In this document: one piece after another, positions 42,845 to 52,494 of the stretch
Position numbering within the stretch: the stretch's first letter is position 1
How the letters are laid out: each line of letters starts with the position of its first letter
Assembly (NCBI GenBank): GCA_963730005.1
Contig: CAVSPO010000023.1
Coordinates: 124,001-188,000 of the forward strand
Length of the DNA stretch: 64,000 bases
Origin: CAVSPO01 sp963730005
GTDB taxonomy: Bacteria; Actinomycetota; Actinomycetes; Propionibacteriales; Propionibacteriaceae
Direction of reading: 5' to 3'
The notes under the pieces: model-generated
The model's input: the letters and a program-made list of their open reading frames with translations, nothing else
What the model was told of the DNA's origin: nothing
Database searches by the model: none
Made by a program: the position numbers and the translations under genes

Positions 42845-42854
42845 GAGGGCTGCG

Positions 42855-44753
42855 GTGAACATTCTGGAGATCGTCCCGGCCACGGGCCTGTTCACGTGGG
42901 CCTGGCTGTTGATCGTCATCCCCCTGGCCACGGCAGGTGTACTGCTGCTGGCGGGCAGGGCCGCCGACTCGTGGGGGCATCTGCTGGGCACCGCCTCGGC
43001 GGTGGCTGACTTCGTGCTGGGTGTCATGCTCTTTGCGGCGTTGTTGGGTCTGCCCGCAGATGGCCGCCGGATCGGAGTTGCCACCTACGAATGGATCCGG
43101 GTCGGCGACTGGAGCGTCACGGCCGGTCTGCTGGTCGACCAGTTGTCCATCCTGTTCGTGCTGCTGGTCGCCGGGGTCGGCTCGCTGATCTTCATCTACT
43201 CGATCGGCTACATGGCAGCTGACCCCAACCGTCGGTTGTTCTTCGCCTACCTCAACCTGTTCATCGCCTCGATGCTGCTGCTGGTGCTGGCCAACAACTA
43301 CCTGCTGTTGTTCGTGGGCTGGGAAGGCGTCGGTCTGGCGTCCTACCTGCTGATCGGCTTCTGGCAGGACAAGCGCAGTGCCGCGTTGGCGGCCAAGAAG
43401 GCGTTCCTTGTCAACAGGGTCGGTGACCTGGGTCTGACGGTGGCCATTTTCATAGCGCTGGCTTTTTTCGGCAGCGTCGACTACGAGGTCGTCAACGCCA
43501 ACGTCGCCAACCTGAGCCCCACCTGGGCCAATCTGATGGGCTTCGCCCTGCTGCTCGCCGCCTGCGGCAAGAGCGCCCAGGTGCCGCTGCAGAGCTGGTT
43601 GCTGGACGCGATGGAGGGCCCCACGCCGGTGTCGGCCCTGATTCACGCGGCGACCATGGTCACCGCCGGCGTCTACCTCGTGGTCCGCAGCCAAGCGCTG
43701 TACGAGCTCGCACCGGCCGCGCAGCTCGCGGTGGCGGTGGTGGGCACCGTGACGATCCTCGCCGGTGCCTGGATCGGTTGCGCCAAGGACGACATCAAGA
43801 AGGTGCTCGCTGGTTCCACCATGAGCCAGATCGGCTACATGATGCTCGCTGCCGGGCTCGGTCCGGCCGGAGGCGCTTTCGCGATCTTCCACCTGCTCAC
43901 CCACGGCGCGTTCAAGGCCAACATGTTCCTTGGTGCGGGTGCCGTGATGCACGGCATGCACGAGGACACCAACATGCGCCACTTCGGGGCACTGTCCAAG
44001 GCCATGCCCTGGGTGTTCTACACCTTCGCAGCGGGCTACCTGGCGATCATCGGTTTCCCGTTCCTCAGCGGCTATTACTCCAAGGACCACATCATCGTGG
44101 CAGCCTTCGGGAAGTCCCCGATCTTCGGCGTGCTGGCCCTGCTGGGCGCCGGCGTCACCGCTTTCTACATGACGCGGCTGATGATGATGACCTTCCTGGG
44201 CGCCAAGCGTTGGCCCAAGGGAGTCGAGCCGCACAAACCAGGGCCGGTGATGGTGGTGCCGCTGGTGCTGCTGGGCCTGCTCAGCGTCTTCGCTGGTGCG
44301 GTGATGAACAACTGGATCCAGGGCTGGCTGGAGCCGGCCATCGGCAACGAGGTGCACGAGGCTGGTCTGCTGCACTTCACGGGTCTGACCGCGGTGACGC
44401 TGCTGGTGATCGTGGCCGGCGTCCTGGTGGGCTGGTGGATGTACAAGAGCGAGATCGCTGCGGAAACTCCCGCGAAGGTCAACGTGCTCGCCACCATCGG
44501 CCGTGAGGAACTGTACGCAAACCAGCTCAATGAGGCTGTCTTCATGCGGCCTGGCCAGAGCCTGGTCAACGGCCTGGAGATGCTCGACCGGACCGGTGTC
44601 GACGGCGCGGTCCGGGGCCTGGGCACAGCGACCACCGCCGCATCCAAGGGCCTGCGAGCGTTGCAGAACGGCAACGTGCGCAGTTACGGGCTCACCATGT
44701 TGGTCGGTGTCATCCTCATCGGTGCCACCCTGATCTTTGGCCGTCTGGCCTGA
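42855..44753 (+). CDS. nuoL: NADH-quinone oxidoreductase subunit L
   Basis: 632 residues, the distal antiporter-like subunit with its long lateral helix. Family motifs: LFVGWEGVGLASYLLIGFW (conserved Glu), the pathway lysine in ACGKSAQVPLQSWLLDAMEG, PTPVSALIHAATMVTAGVYL and STMSQIGYMMLAAGLG. GTG start. It is related to MrpA at the right end of the window. nuoM starts 14 bases later. Confidence 0.97.
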   Translation: MNILEIVPATGLFTWAWLLIVIPLATAGVLLLAGRAADSWGHLLGTASAVADFVLGVMLFAALLGLPADGRRIGVATYEWIRVGDWSVTAGLLVDQLSILFVLLVAGVGSLIFIYSIGYMAADPNRRLFFAYLNLFIASMLLLVLANNYLLLFVGWEGVGLASYLLIGFWQDKRSAALAAKKAFLVNRVGDLGLTVAIFIALAFFGSVDYEVVNANVANLSPTWANLMGFALLLAACGKSAQVPLQSWLLDAMEGPTPVSALIHAATMVTAGVYLVVRSQALYELAPAAQLAVAVVGTVTILAGAWIGCAKDDIKKVLAGSTMSQIGYMMLAAGLGPAGGAFAIFHLLTHGAFKANMFLGAGAVMHGMHEDTNMRHFGALSKAMPWVFYTFAAGYLAIIGFPFLSGYYSKDHIIVAAFGKSPIFGVLALLGAGVTAFYMTRLMMMTFLGAKRWPKGVEPHKPGPVMVVPLVLLGLLSVFAGAVMNNWIQGWLEPAIGNEVHEAGLLHFTGLTAVTLLVIVAGVLVGWWMYKSEIAAETPAKVNVLATIGREELYANQLNEAVFMRPGQSLVNGLEMLDRTGVDGAVRGLGTATTAASKGLRALQNGNVRSYGLTMLVGVILIGATLIFGRLA

Positions 44754-44767
44754 AGGGAGCAGCCGAT

Positions 44768-46291
44768 ATGACATTCCCACTGCTCACCACGCTGGGCCTG
44801 CTGCCCATCCTGGGGGCCCTCCTCACGTTCGCCATCGGGGGGCGTGCCGGCAAGTCCATCGCCATGGTCTTCGCACTGGTCACCACCGCCGTCGGCCTTG
44901 CTGCGGTCGTGCTGGGCGGCGGCTGGGACCTGACCGAGCAGGTCCGGTGGATCAAGCCGATCGGCGCCTGGTACGCACTGAACCTCGACGGCATGGGCAA
45001 GGTGATGGTGCTGCTGACCATCGTCCTGGTGCCTGTCGCCCTGTTGGCCGAATGGAGACTGGGGGAGGACCCCGACGCGGACGCTCCGGCCCGCTACCAG
45101 ACCAGCAGCTTCTTCGGGCTGGCCCTGCTGCTGGAGGGTTTCGCCCTCTTCTGCTTCATGTCGGCTGACGCTCTGCTGTTCTACATCTTCTTCGAGGCCA
45201 CGCTGATCCCGATGTACTTCCTGATCGGCGGCTGGGGCGGCGTCAACCGCGGCCCCGCGGCACTGAAGTTCCTGCTGTTCGGGCTGGCCGGCGGGCTGGT
45301 GATGCTCTTCGGCATCGTCGGCCTCTACGCGACTTCGGCAGCTGCCGGCGCGCCGAGCCTGATGCTGAGTGAGCTGGGCAACCTCGACTTCTCCGGCAGC
45401 GTCGGACGCTGGCTGTTCGTAGCGTTCTTCTTCGCCTTCGCGCTGAAGGCCCCGATGGTACCGGCGCACACCTGGCTGCCGGACGCCGCCGCCGAGTCCC
45501 GTCCTGGATCAAGCGTGCTGATGGTCGGCATCCTCGACAAGATCGGCACCTTCGGAATGATCCGCTTCTGCCTGGCGCTTTTCCCCGAAGCCAGCAAGTG
45601 GGCGACCACGTTCGTGCTGGTGCTGGCCCTGGTCTCGATCCTGTACGGCGCCCTGATGGCCGTGGTCAGCCGCAACATGTTGCGGCTGGTTGCCTACACC
45701 TCGATCAGTCACTTCGGTTTCATGGTGCTCGGCATCTTCGCCTTCACGTCCAGTTCGATCAGTGGCGCGATCATCTACATGCTGGCTCACGGGCTGAGCT
45801 CGGCCGCGCTGTTCCTGGTGATCGGCTTCCTGATCATGCGCGGTCGCTCGGCCGACATCAACGACTACGGCGGTGTGCGCACGGTGGCGCCGGTGCTGGC
45901 CGGGCTGTTCCTGGTCAGCGGCCTGGCCACGCTGGCGCTGCCCGGTTTCGCCAGCTTCATCGGTGAGTACCTGGTGATGGCCGGCGTCTTCACCAGGCAC
46001 CCGGTGATCGCCGTGATCGCCACCCTGGGCACGGTGCTGGCCGCCGTCTACGTGATGCTGGCCTACCAGCGCACCATGACTGGCGAGATCCAGACGCCGG
46101 TGGCCAAACGGGTCACCACTGACCTGGACGGCCGTGAGCGCGCTGCCCTCACCCCCCTGATCGCGCTGTTGTTGGTGTTCGGCTTCATGCCGGCACCCAT
46201 GCTGGACATGATCAGCTCCACATCTGAGGCGACCATGTCCGCCATGGACGTCGCCGATCCCAAGCCGCCAGCCTTGAACGGAGGCAAGTGA
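44768..46291 (+). CDS. nuoM: NADH-quinone oxidoreductase subunit M
   Basis: 507 residues, proton-pumping antiporter-like subunit with about fourteen helices. Motifs: FYIFFEATLIPMYFLIGGWG (conserved Glu), FALKAPMVPAHTWLPDA (pathway Lys) and VAYTSISHFGFMVLGIFAF. It overlaps nuoN by GTGA. Confidence 0.97.
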   Translation: MTFPLLTTLGLLPILGALLTFAIGGRAGKSIAMVFALVTTAVGLAAVVLGGGWDLTEQVRWIKPIGAWYALNLDGMGKVMVLLTIVLVPVALLAEWRLGEDPDADAPARYQTSSFFGLALLLEGFALFCFMSADALLFYIFFEATLIPMYFLIGGWGGVNRGPAALKFLLFGLAGGLVMLFGIVGLYATSAAAGAPSLMLSELGNLDFSGSVGRWLFVAFFFAFALKAPMVPAHTWLPDAAAESRPGSSVLMVGILDKIGTFGMIRFCLALFPEASKWATTFVLVLALVSILYGALMAVVSRNMLRLVAYTSISHFGFMVLGIFAFTSSSISGAIIYMLAHGLSSAALFLVIGFLIMRGRSADINDYGGVRTVAPVLAGLFLVSGLATLALPGFASFIGEYLVMAGVFTRHPVIAVIATLGTVLAAVYVMLAYQRTMTGEIQTPVAKRVTTDLDGRERAALTPLIALLLVFGFMPAPMLDMISSTSEATMSAMDVADPKPPALNGGK

Positions 46292-47853
46292 GCATGAACG
46301 CTCCGGTCATTGAATATGGTCTGCTGCTCCCGCTGCTGATCGTCCTCGGAGGGGCCGTGGTCGGCGTCCTGATCGAGGCCGTGGTGGCGCGATCGGCTCG
46401 TCACCGAGTGCAGACGGTGTGGTCCGTGCTGGTGCTGGCAGCGGCTTTTGCCGCCACCATCAGCAACTGGCGGGACGGCCTGGTCGGCGTTGGCGCGATG
46501 GGGTCGTTGACTTTCGACGGGCCGACCTGGTTCCTGTGGGCGATGCTGTTGGGCTTCGGCCTGCTGGCCCTGTTACTGATCGCAGATCGCCAGGCCGACG
46601 CCGGTGATTCGGCGTTCACGCCCATGGGTGCGGCACCCCCAGGTTCGCTGGCCGAGCAGGGCGCCATTGCTGAGCGTCGCGAGCACACCGAGGTGTTCCC
46701 GCTGCTGTTGCTCAGCATGTCCGGCATGCTGATCTTCCCGGCGTCGAACGACTTCCTGACCATGTTCATCGGCCTCGAGGTCCTGTCCTTCCCGCTCTAC
46801 CTGCTGTCCGGGCTGGCGCGGCGTCGTCGGCTGGTGAGCCAGGAAGCTGCCATGAAGTACTTCCTGCTCGGTGCCATGTCGAGCGCGATCTTCCTCTACG
46901 GTGCCGCCCTGCTCTACGGCCACTCCGGTTCTTTCCGGTTCAGTGACCTGGACCAGGCGGTCTCGCTCAGCCCGCAGGGCGGCACGCTGCTGCTGGCCGG
47001 GTTGGGGCTGGTGCTCGTGGGGCTGCTGTTCAAGGTGGGTGCGGCGCCGTTCCACAGCTGGGTTCCGGACGTCTACTCGGGCGCACCGACGGCCATCACC
47101 GCCTTCATGGCCGTGTGCACCAAGATCGCTGCGGTGGGAGCGTTGACCCGTGTGCTGTACGTGGCGCTGGGCGCCGCACGCTGGGACTGGCAGCTCGTGG
47201 TTGCCGGCGTCGCCGTACTGTCGATGGTCTTCGGCGCAGTGATGGGTCTGACGCAGACCGACGTCAAGCGGATGCTCGCTTACTCCTCCGTTGCACACGC
47301 CGGCTTCATCCTGGTCGGTGTCGCAGGCGCCCTGACAACAGTCACCGGGCTTGGTCGTGGTGAGCTCGGGTCCATCGGCGCAACGCTGTTCTACCTGGCG
47401 GCCTACGGTCTCGCCACCATGGGCGCGTTCGCGATCGTCATCCAGGTGCGCCGTGCTGGCGCTGAGGCGACGAGCTTCCAGGCCTGGAACGGTCTCGCTC
47501 GCCGCAACCCCCTGCTGGCAGCGCTGATGACGATCTTCCTGCTGTCGATGGCGGGCATTCCCCTGACCGGTGGTTTCATCGGCAAGATCATGGTCTTCCT
47601 GGCCGCCTGGCGGGGCGGCTTCGAGGCGCTCGTGCTGATCGCCGTGCTCGCCAGCCTGGTGGCTGCCGGCTTCTACCTGAAGCTGATCTGGGTGATGTAC
47701 TTCAACGAGCCCGCAGCCGAGACGGAGGTCGTCATGCCAGGCTTCGGAGTCTGGGTGGTGATCGGCGTCTCGATCATCGGCACCTTCGTACTGGGGGTTG
47801 ACCCCGGGCCGCTGTCGGAATTGGCGGCGCAAGCTGCTAATTTCTTGAGGTGA
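46288..47853 (+). CDS. nuoN: NADH-quinone oxidoreductase subunit N
   Basis: 521 residues, last complex I subunit. Motifs: MFIGLEVLSFPLYLLSGLAR, LLFKVGAAPFHSWVPDVYSG and MLAYSSVAHAGFILVGVAG. The GTG at 46288 overlaps nuoM; an ATG two codons later is equally possible. Its stop overlaps the GTG of the polyprenyl synthase (GTGA), tying the operon to quinone side-chain synthesis. Confidence 0.97.
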   Translation: MSMNAPVIEYGLLLPLLIVLGGAVVGVLIEAVVARSARHRVQTVWSVLVLAAAFAATISNWRDGLVGVGAMGSLTFDGPTWFLWAMLLGFGLLALLLIADRQADAGDSAFTPMGAAPPGSLAEQGAIAERREHTEVFPLLLLSMSGMLIFPASNDFLTMFIGLEVLSFPLYLLSGLARRRRLVSQEAAMKYFLLGAMSSAIFLYGAALLYGHSGSFRFSDLDQAVSLSPQGGTLLLAGLGLVLVGLLFKVGAAPFHSWVPDVYSGAPTAITAFMAVCTKIAAVGALTRVLYVALGAARWDWQLVVAGVAVLSMVFGAVMGLTQTDVKRMLAYSSVAHAGFILVGVAGALTTVTGLGRGELGSIGATLFYLAAYGLATMGAFAIVIQVRRAGAEATSFQAWNGLARRNPLLAALMTIFLLSMAGIPLTGGFIGKIMVFLAAWRGGFEALVLIAVLASLVAAGFYLKLIWVMYFNEPAAETEVVMPGFGVWVVIGVSIIGTFVLGVDPGPLSELAAQAANFLR

Positions 47854-48833
47854 CCGGTTTGACCCACGTTCAGGACGATGCGTTCGCAGCAGCTGTTGCC
47901 CGCCAGCTCGACGAGATCGAGCAGGAGTTGTTGGCCGTTGCGGTCGCAGACAGTCCGTATGTGACCGAAGCGGCGCGTCACATCATCAGCGCCGGGGGGA
48001 AACGTTTCCGGCCGTTGCTGGTGGCCCTGTGCGCCAACTTCGGTGCCGCGGCAGAACTGTCACGCCTCGTCAGTGCCGCGATTGTGGTGGAGTTGACGCA
48101 CGCCGCGAGTCTTTATCACGACGACGTCATGGACGAGGCCGACCTGCGCCGCGGCGTTGAGAGCGCCAACGCGCGCTACGGCAACACCGTGGCGATCTTG
48201 GTCGGTGACTACCTCTTCGCCCGGGCGTCCGCACGCGTGGCGACGCTGGGAGTGGAGTACGTGCGGCTGCAGGCGGACACCTTCGCTCGTCTGGTGCAGG
48301 GCCAGATCGCCGAAACCCTGGGGCCGGAGCCGGGCGCCGACCCCATCGAGCACTATCTGTCGGTGGTCACCGACAAGACCGCCTCCCTGATCAGCACCTC
48401 GTGCGTTTTCGGTGGCATGATCGGCGGCGCCTCGGACGAGGCACTGGCGGCGCTGGCTGCCTACGGAGAGGAACTCGGGGTCGTCTTCCAGCTGTCCGAT
48501 GACCTGATCGACGTGACGTCGGATGCCACCGGCAAGGTCGCCGGCACCGATCTGCGAGAGGGCGTCGCGACGCTGCCCACCCTGCTGCTGCGTGACTCGT
48601 CCGTCGAAAGCGATCGGGCATTGCTGGACCTGATCGACAACGGCCTGCAGACCGAGCAGGACGTACGGGCAGCGCTCGCCCAGCTGCGTGCCAACCCGGT
48701 GATCGGTCGGGCCCGCGCTGAGATCAGCCGGCGCGCCGAAATCGCGCGCAGCCACCTTGCGGTGCTGCCTGAAGGGCCGGCCAAGGCTGCTCTCGACCAG
48801 CTCTGCGACCAGGTCGTCCTGCGCTCCGCCTGA
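47850..48833 (+). CDS. Polyprenyl diphosphate synthase, probably for the menaquinone side chain
   Basis: 327 residues. Trans-prenyltransferase with the first Asp-rich motif in LYHDDVMDEADLRRG (about residue 90) and the second in FQLSDDLIDVTSDATGK (about 215), plus AGGKRFRPLL near 50. The residues before the first motif (HAASL) are small, as in long-chain enzymes. It would make the isoprenoid chain for MenA from FPP and IPP. Directly coupled to nuoN by a GTGA overlap; heptaprenyl, octaprenyl or nonaprenyl specificity cannot be read from sequence. A TTG at 47859 is an alternative start. Confidence 0.92.
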   Translation: MTGLTHVQDDAFAAAVARQLDEIEQELLAVAVADSPYVTEAARHIISAGGKRFRPLLVALCANFGAAAELSRLVSAAIVVELTHAASLYHDDVMDEADLRRGVESANARYGNTVAILVGDYLFARASARVATLGVEYVRLQADTFARLVQGQIAETLGPEPGADPIEHYLSVVTDKTASLISTSCVFGGMIGGASDEALAALAAYGEELGVVFQLSDDLIDVTSDATGKVAGTDLREGVATLPTLLLRDSSVESDRALLDLIDNGLQTEQDVRAALAQLRANPVIGRARAEISRRAEIARSHLAVLPEGPAKAALDQLCDQVVLRSA

Positions 48834-48865
48834 TTCCCGCTCGCCCTCGCTGGCAGGAATCAGGC
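48828..48865. terminator. Bidirectional hairpin between convergent prenyl synthase and M13 peptidase genes
   Basis: GCCTGATTCC at 48828-48837 (containing the prenyl-synthase stop) pairs perfectly with GGAATCAGGC at 48856-48865 around an 18-nt loop. Its position between two convergent genes fits a shared terminator. Confidence 0.65.
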
Positions 48866-48892
48866 GTTCAACGCGCGCCGGGACGCCCCCGC

Positions 48893-50851
48893 TCACCAGA
48901 TCTGGACGCGCTCCTGCGGGGCGAGCCACAACTCGTCGCTGGGCGTTGTGCTGAAGGCCTCATGGAAGGCGTCCACGTTGCGTGCCGTCTGGTTGCAGCG
49001 GATCTCATCGGGGGAGTGCGGGTCGGTGGCGACCCGTTCACGCATGGCTTCAGGCCGGGTCTTGTCCTGCCAGCAGGCAGCCCAGCTCAGGAAGAACCGC
49101 TGGCTGCCGGTGTAGCCGTCGATCGGGGCGGGCTCTGCACGGCCCTCCAGGCTGATCCGCCAGGCCTGGTGGGCGATTGACAGCCCTCCCAGGTCACCGA
49201 TGTTCTCGCCCAGGGTCAGCTCGCCGTTCACCGTCACCTCGGGTGCCTCGCTCGGCGACAGCACACCGTACTGATCAACCAGTGCCCGGGTGCGCTCTTC
49301 GAACGCCTCGCGGTCGGCTTCGGTCCACCAGTCGCGCAACCGGCCGTCACCGTCGCAGGTGGAGCCCTGGTCGTCGAAGCCGTGGCCGATCTCGTGGCCG
49401 ATGACGGCACCGATGCCGCCGTAGTTGACGGCGTCGTCCGCGTGCACGTTGAAGAAGGGCGGCTGCAGGATCGCCGCAGGAAAGACCACCTCGTTGCGCA
49501 GCGGATGGTAATACGCGTTCACCGTCTGTGGGAACATGAACCACTCATCGCGGTCGACCGGGCCGGAGAGCTGTTTGAGGGCGTGGTCGAACTCGAAGGA
49601 GTCCGCGCGCAGCACATTGCCGATCAGGTCGTCGCCCTGCACCGTCAGCGTGGAGTAGTCACGCCACTTGTCGGGGTAGCCGATCTTGGCCCGGAACTTC
49701 GACAGCTTCTGCAGCGCCTCGACGCGGGTCGGTTCGCTCATCCAGTCGAGGGAGCTGATCGAGCGACGGTAGGCCTCCAGCAGATTCGACACCAGCTCGT
49801 CGGCACGGCTCTTGGTGACCGGCGGGAAGTGTCGTTCGATGTAGAGCCGGCCGATGGCGTCGCCAAGGACACCCTCGGTGAGCGAAACGCCCCGCTTCCA
49901 GCGTGCCCGCAGCTCGGGCACCCCCTGCAGTGTCTTGGAGTAGAACTCGAACTGCTGGTTCACCAGTGCCTTGTTCAGGTATGCCGACAGGGAGTTGACC
50001 AGCTGCCAGCGGGCCCAGGACTGCCACACCGCCAACGGCTCCGACTCGACCAGCCGCTGAGCATCGGTGAAGAAGGTGCGCTGGCAGTTGACCACGGTGC
50101 CGAGCAGCTCGCGCGGGATTTCGGCCCCCTCCAGGAACGCATCCCAGGCCAGGCCGGGGCTGGCGGCGGTGAACTCGTCCCAGCTCTGGGGGCAGTACAT
50201 TTCCACCATGTCGCGCGTGCGGACCTTGTCCCAGTGGCAGGCAGCGATCCTGGTCTCCAGGTCGACGGCATTGCGCGCCTGGGTGGGCGCGTCCGCGACG
50301 CCGGCCAGGGTCAGGCTTTCGGTCACGTACTCCAGATAGCGGGCGCGAATCCCGGCATGCTGGTCGAGGCGGTAGTACTCCTCGTCCGGCAGCCCGATGC
50401 CGGACTGGCCGAAGAACATCAGGTAGCGGTCCGGGTCGCCGGGGTCGACCTCGTTGTCGGCGTCGCCCAGCGAGTTGATGCCATGCCTGGCGGCCCAGCC
50501 CCACCACCGGGCCAGGTCAGCAGCGGACTCGATGGCGTCGATCTGGCCCAGCAACGGCCGCAGCGGTTGCACACCCTTGGCCTCGACCGCGTCCTCGTTC
50601 ATGAAAGAGGCATACAGCCGGGCGATCTTGGCCGAGTCGGCGCTGGCTTCACCGTGGGACTGACAGCCCTCGATGATCTGGCGGACGGCGTGCTGGGCCT
50701 CCTCGCGCAGCACCATGAACGAGCCCCACGAACTGCGGTCGGCAGGAATCTCGGCGGTCTTCAACCAGCCCCCGTTCACGTGCCGGTACAGGTCGTCCTG
50801 GGGTCGAACGGACGGATCGAAATCGGAGAGTGTCAGCGCTGGTTTCGTCAC
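48893..50851 (-). CDS. M13-family zinc metalloendopeptidase (neprilysin/PepO-like)
   Basis: 652 residues, standard for bacterial M13 enzymes. Zinc site HEIGH (His486, Glu487, His490) in VIGHEIGHGFDDQGS, third ligand Glu549 in GENIGDLGG, substrate-binding NAYYHP, and a Trp at the very C-terminus (VQIW) as in the family. The N-terminus (VRPQDDLYRHVNGGWLKTAEI) is also typical. No signal peptide, so a cytoplasmic oligopeptidase is likely. Single-gene unit. Confidence 0.95.
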   Translation of the reverse strand: MTKPALTLSDFDPSVRPQDDLYRHVNGGWLKTAEIPADRSSWGSFMVLREEAQHAVRQIIEGCQSHGEASADSAKIARLYASFMNEDAVEAKGVQPLRPLLGQIDAIESAADLARWWGWAARHGINSLGDADNEVDPGDPDRYLMFFGQSGIGLPDEEYYRLDQHAGIRARYLEYVTESLTLAGVADAPTQARNAVDLETRIAACHWDKVRTRDMVEMYCPQSWDEFTAASPGLAWDAFLEGAEIPRELLGTVVNCQRTFFTDAQRLVESEPLAVWQSWARWQLVNSLSAYLNKALVNQQFEFYSKTLQGVPELRARWKRGVSLTEGVLGDAIGRLYIERHFPPVTKSRADELVSNLLEAYRRSISSLDWMSEPTRVEALQKLSKFRAKIGYPDKWRDYSTLTVQGDDLIGNVLRADSFEFDHALKQLSGPVDRDEWFMFPQTVNAYYHPLRNEVVFPAAILQPPFFNVHADDAVNYGGIGAVIGHEIGHGFDDQGSTCDGDGRLRDWWTEADREAFEERTRALVDQYGVLSPSEAPEVTVNGELTLGENIGDLGGLSIAHQAWRISLEGRAEPAPIDGYTGSQRFFLSWAACWQDKTRPEAMRERVATDPHSPDEIRCNQTARNVDAFHEAFSTTPSDELWLAPQERVQIW

Positions 50852-50945
50852 TCGCCCAGACTACCGAGCCAGCCAACGGCTGTTTGACCCCCGCCCGAGC
50901 CGGCCGCTTGCTCATTGTCGTTGCCCACTGGTGCTGGTTTAGGCT

Positions 50946-52475
50946 GTGGCAGTGTCCACAACCGTCGCAAGGCTGGCCGCGCGGGGCGCCGACGTCGTCC
51001 AGGCGTGGCGAGCGCCGATGGTCCGGCGGGGGTTCTATGGCACACTGCTGATCGCGCTCGGCGCGCTGTCACCGGCTTACCTGCCGCGGTCATCTCCCTG
51101 GTGGCAGCTGCTGGACAGCATGCATGCCACGGGCACGCCGGCCAAGATCGTCGGCACCCTGATCACCATCGGTGGCGCGATGCTGCTGGTGGACGCCTGG
51201 TTCCGGCTGCGTCCCAGCATCAAGGCGGACGGCGAACGTGTCTATCTCGACCTGCGGCACTGGGCGGTGCTGCTGATCTGGTCGCTGCCCTTCCTGTTCG
51301 CGCCGCCCGTGTTCAGCCATGACGCCTACTCCTACGCTGCCCAGGGCTGGCTGGTGCACAACAACATCAACCCGTACCAGGTGGGCCCGGGGGTGCTGCC
51401 CGGTGCGTTCGCCGACCAGGTCAGCTGGGTGTGGCGCTACACCAAGACCCCCTACGGACCGCTCAGCCTGCAGATCCAGCACCTGCTGGTGGACGTGTGC
51501 CAGCACCGGGCGTACCTGTCAGCGCTCTCGATGCGGATCCCGGCGCTGGTTGGGGTGCTGTTGATCACCAACTTCCTGCCGCGGATCGCCGTGCAGATGA
51601 GGATCAATCCCGCGACCACGGCCTGGTTCGCGACGCTGAATCCGCTGTTCGTGATCGATTTCGTGGGCGGCGCCCACAACGACTCGCTGATGCTGGGCCT
51701 CATGGTGCTGGGGCTGTGGCTGGCGGGCTGGGCGGGCCCGTCGGGCTGGTCCTGGATGCGTGACCGATGGTGGCTGGTGGGAGCAGTGATGGTGGGGGTG
51801 GCCACTGCCGTCAAGCAGCCGGCCATCCTGGCGGCGTTCGTGCTGCCGTTGATCCAGCGTCCATGGCCCAGCTACGAACGCTCGGAGGTGCTGATCGCGC
51901 TGCGGCGGGTGTCGCTGAGTTTCGCTCTCGCCGCCGGCACCTTCGCTCTGGTGTCGCTGGCCACGGGTCTGGGTTTCGGCTGGATCAACGCCGCCGGGGT
52001 GCCCGGTCTGGTCTTCACTCCGTCGCCGTTCACCGTGCTCGGCAAGGCCGTCGAGCTCCTGCTGGACCTGCTGGGGTTCACCACCGCGGCGGGCTACGCG
52101 GTCACTGTTGCCCGCACCCTGGGTTGGGCGCTGTTCGCCGCGATCACCGTCTGGCTGGCTCTGACCGTGGCGGGTCGGCAGCCGATGCGGTTCCTGGCCT
52201 GGTCCTATCTCGCCTTCGCGTTCTGCAGCCCGGCCCTGCACAGCTGGTACGTGCTGTGGGGCGGCACGTTGCTGCCGTTGACCCGGGCGAGCTCTCGCGT
52301 CCTCACCTGGTCGTGTTACGTGACGGTGGTGCTGTTGAGCTTTGACGCCGTCAACATGGCGTGGCGCAACGACCTCACCTCTGTGGGAGTGGCTGCTGTG
52401 CTCGGCTTCGTGTGGCTGGCTCGCTTGCACGCTCCTGCCGAGCTTGAGGTGTACGCCGAGGACGTCGAGCCGTGA
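50946..52475 (+). CDS. mptB: Polyprenol-phosphomannose-dependent alpha-1,6-mannosyltransferase, MptB-like
   Basis: 509 residues, about twelve membrane helices of the GT-C/GT87-like type. The first outer loop has the acidic motif FSHDAYSYAAQGWLVHNNIN, followed by NPYQVGPG and KTPYGPLSLQ, the pattern of MptA/MptB mannosyltransferases. These extend the lipomannan/lipoglycan core on the outer side of the membrane using polyprenyl-phosphate mannose. GTG start at 50946 (another GTG at 50952). Stand-alone; convergent with the binding-protein gene. Confidence 0.85.
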   Translation: MAVSTTVARLAARGADVVQAWRAPMVRRGFYGTLLIALGALSPAYLPRSSPWWQLLDSMHATGTPAKIVGTLITIGGAMLLVDAWFRLRPSIKADGERVYLDLRHWAVLLIWSLPFLFAPPVFSHDAYSYAAQGWLVHNNINPYQVGPGVLPGAFADQVSWVWRYTKTPYGPLSLQIQHLLVDVCQHRAYLSALSMRIPALVGVLLITNFLPRIAVQMRINPATTAWFATLNPLFVIDFVGGAHNDSLMLGLMVLGLWLAGWAGPSGWSWMRDRWWLVGAVMVGVATAVKQPAILAAFVLPLIQRPWPSYERSEVLIALRRVSLSFALAAGTFALVSLATGLGFGWINAAGVPGLVFTPSPFTVLGKAVELLLDLLGFTTAAGYAVTVARTLGWALFAAITVWLALTVAGRQPMRFLAWSYLAFAFCSPALHSWYVLWGGTLLPLTRASSRVLTWSCYVTVVLLSFDAVNMAWRNDLTSVGVAAVLGFVWLARLHAPAELEVYAEDVEP

Positions 52476-52494
52476 GCCGCAGTTGTGAGGCAGT

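Noticed and set aside
42825..44780. Long minus-strand open frame of about 650 codons opposite nuoL
   Set aside because: Its translation is low-complexity (His, Gln, Gly, Asp-rich) and it is the antisense shadow of a well-supported gene; such frames are common in GC-rich DNA.
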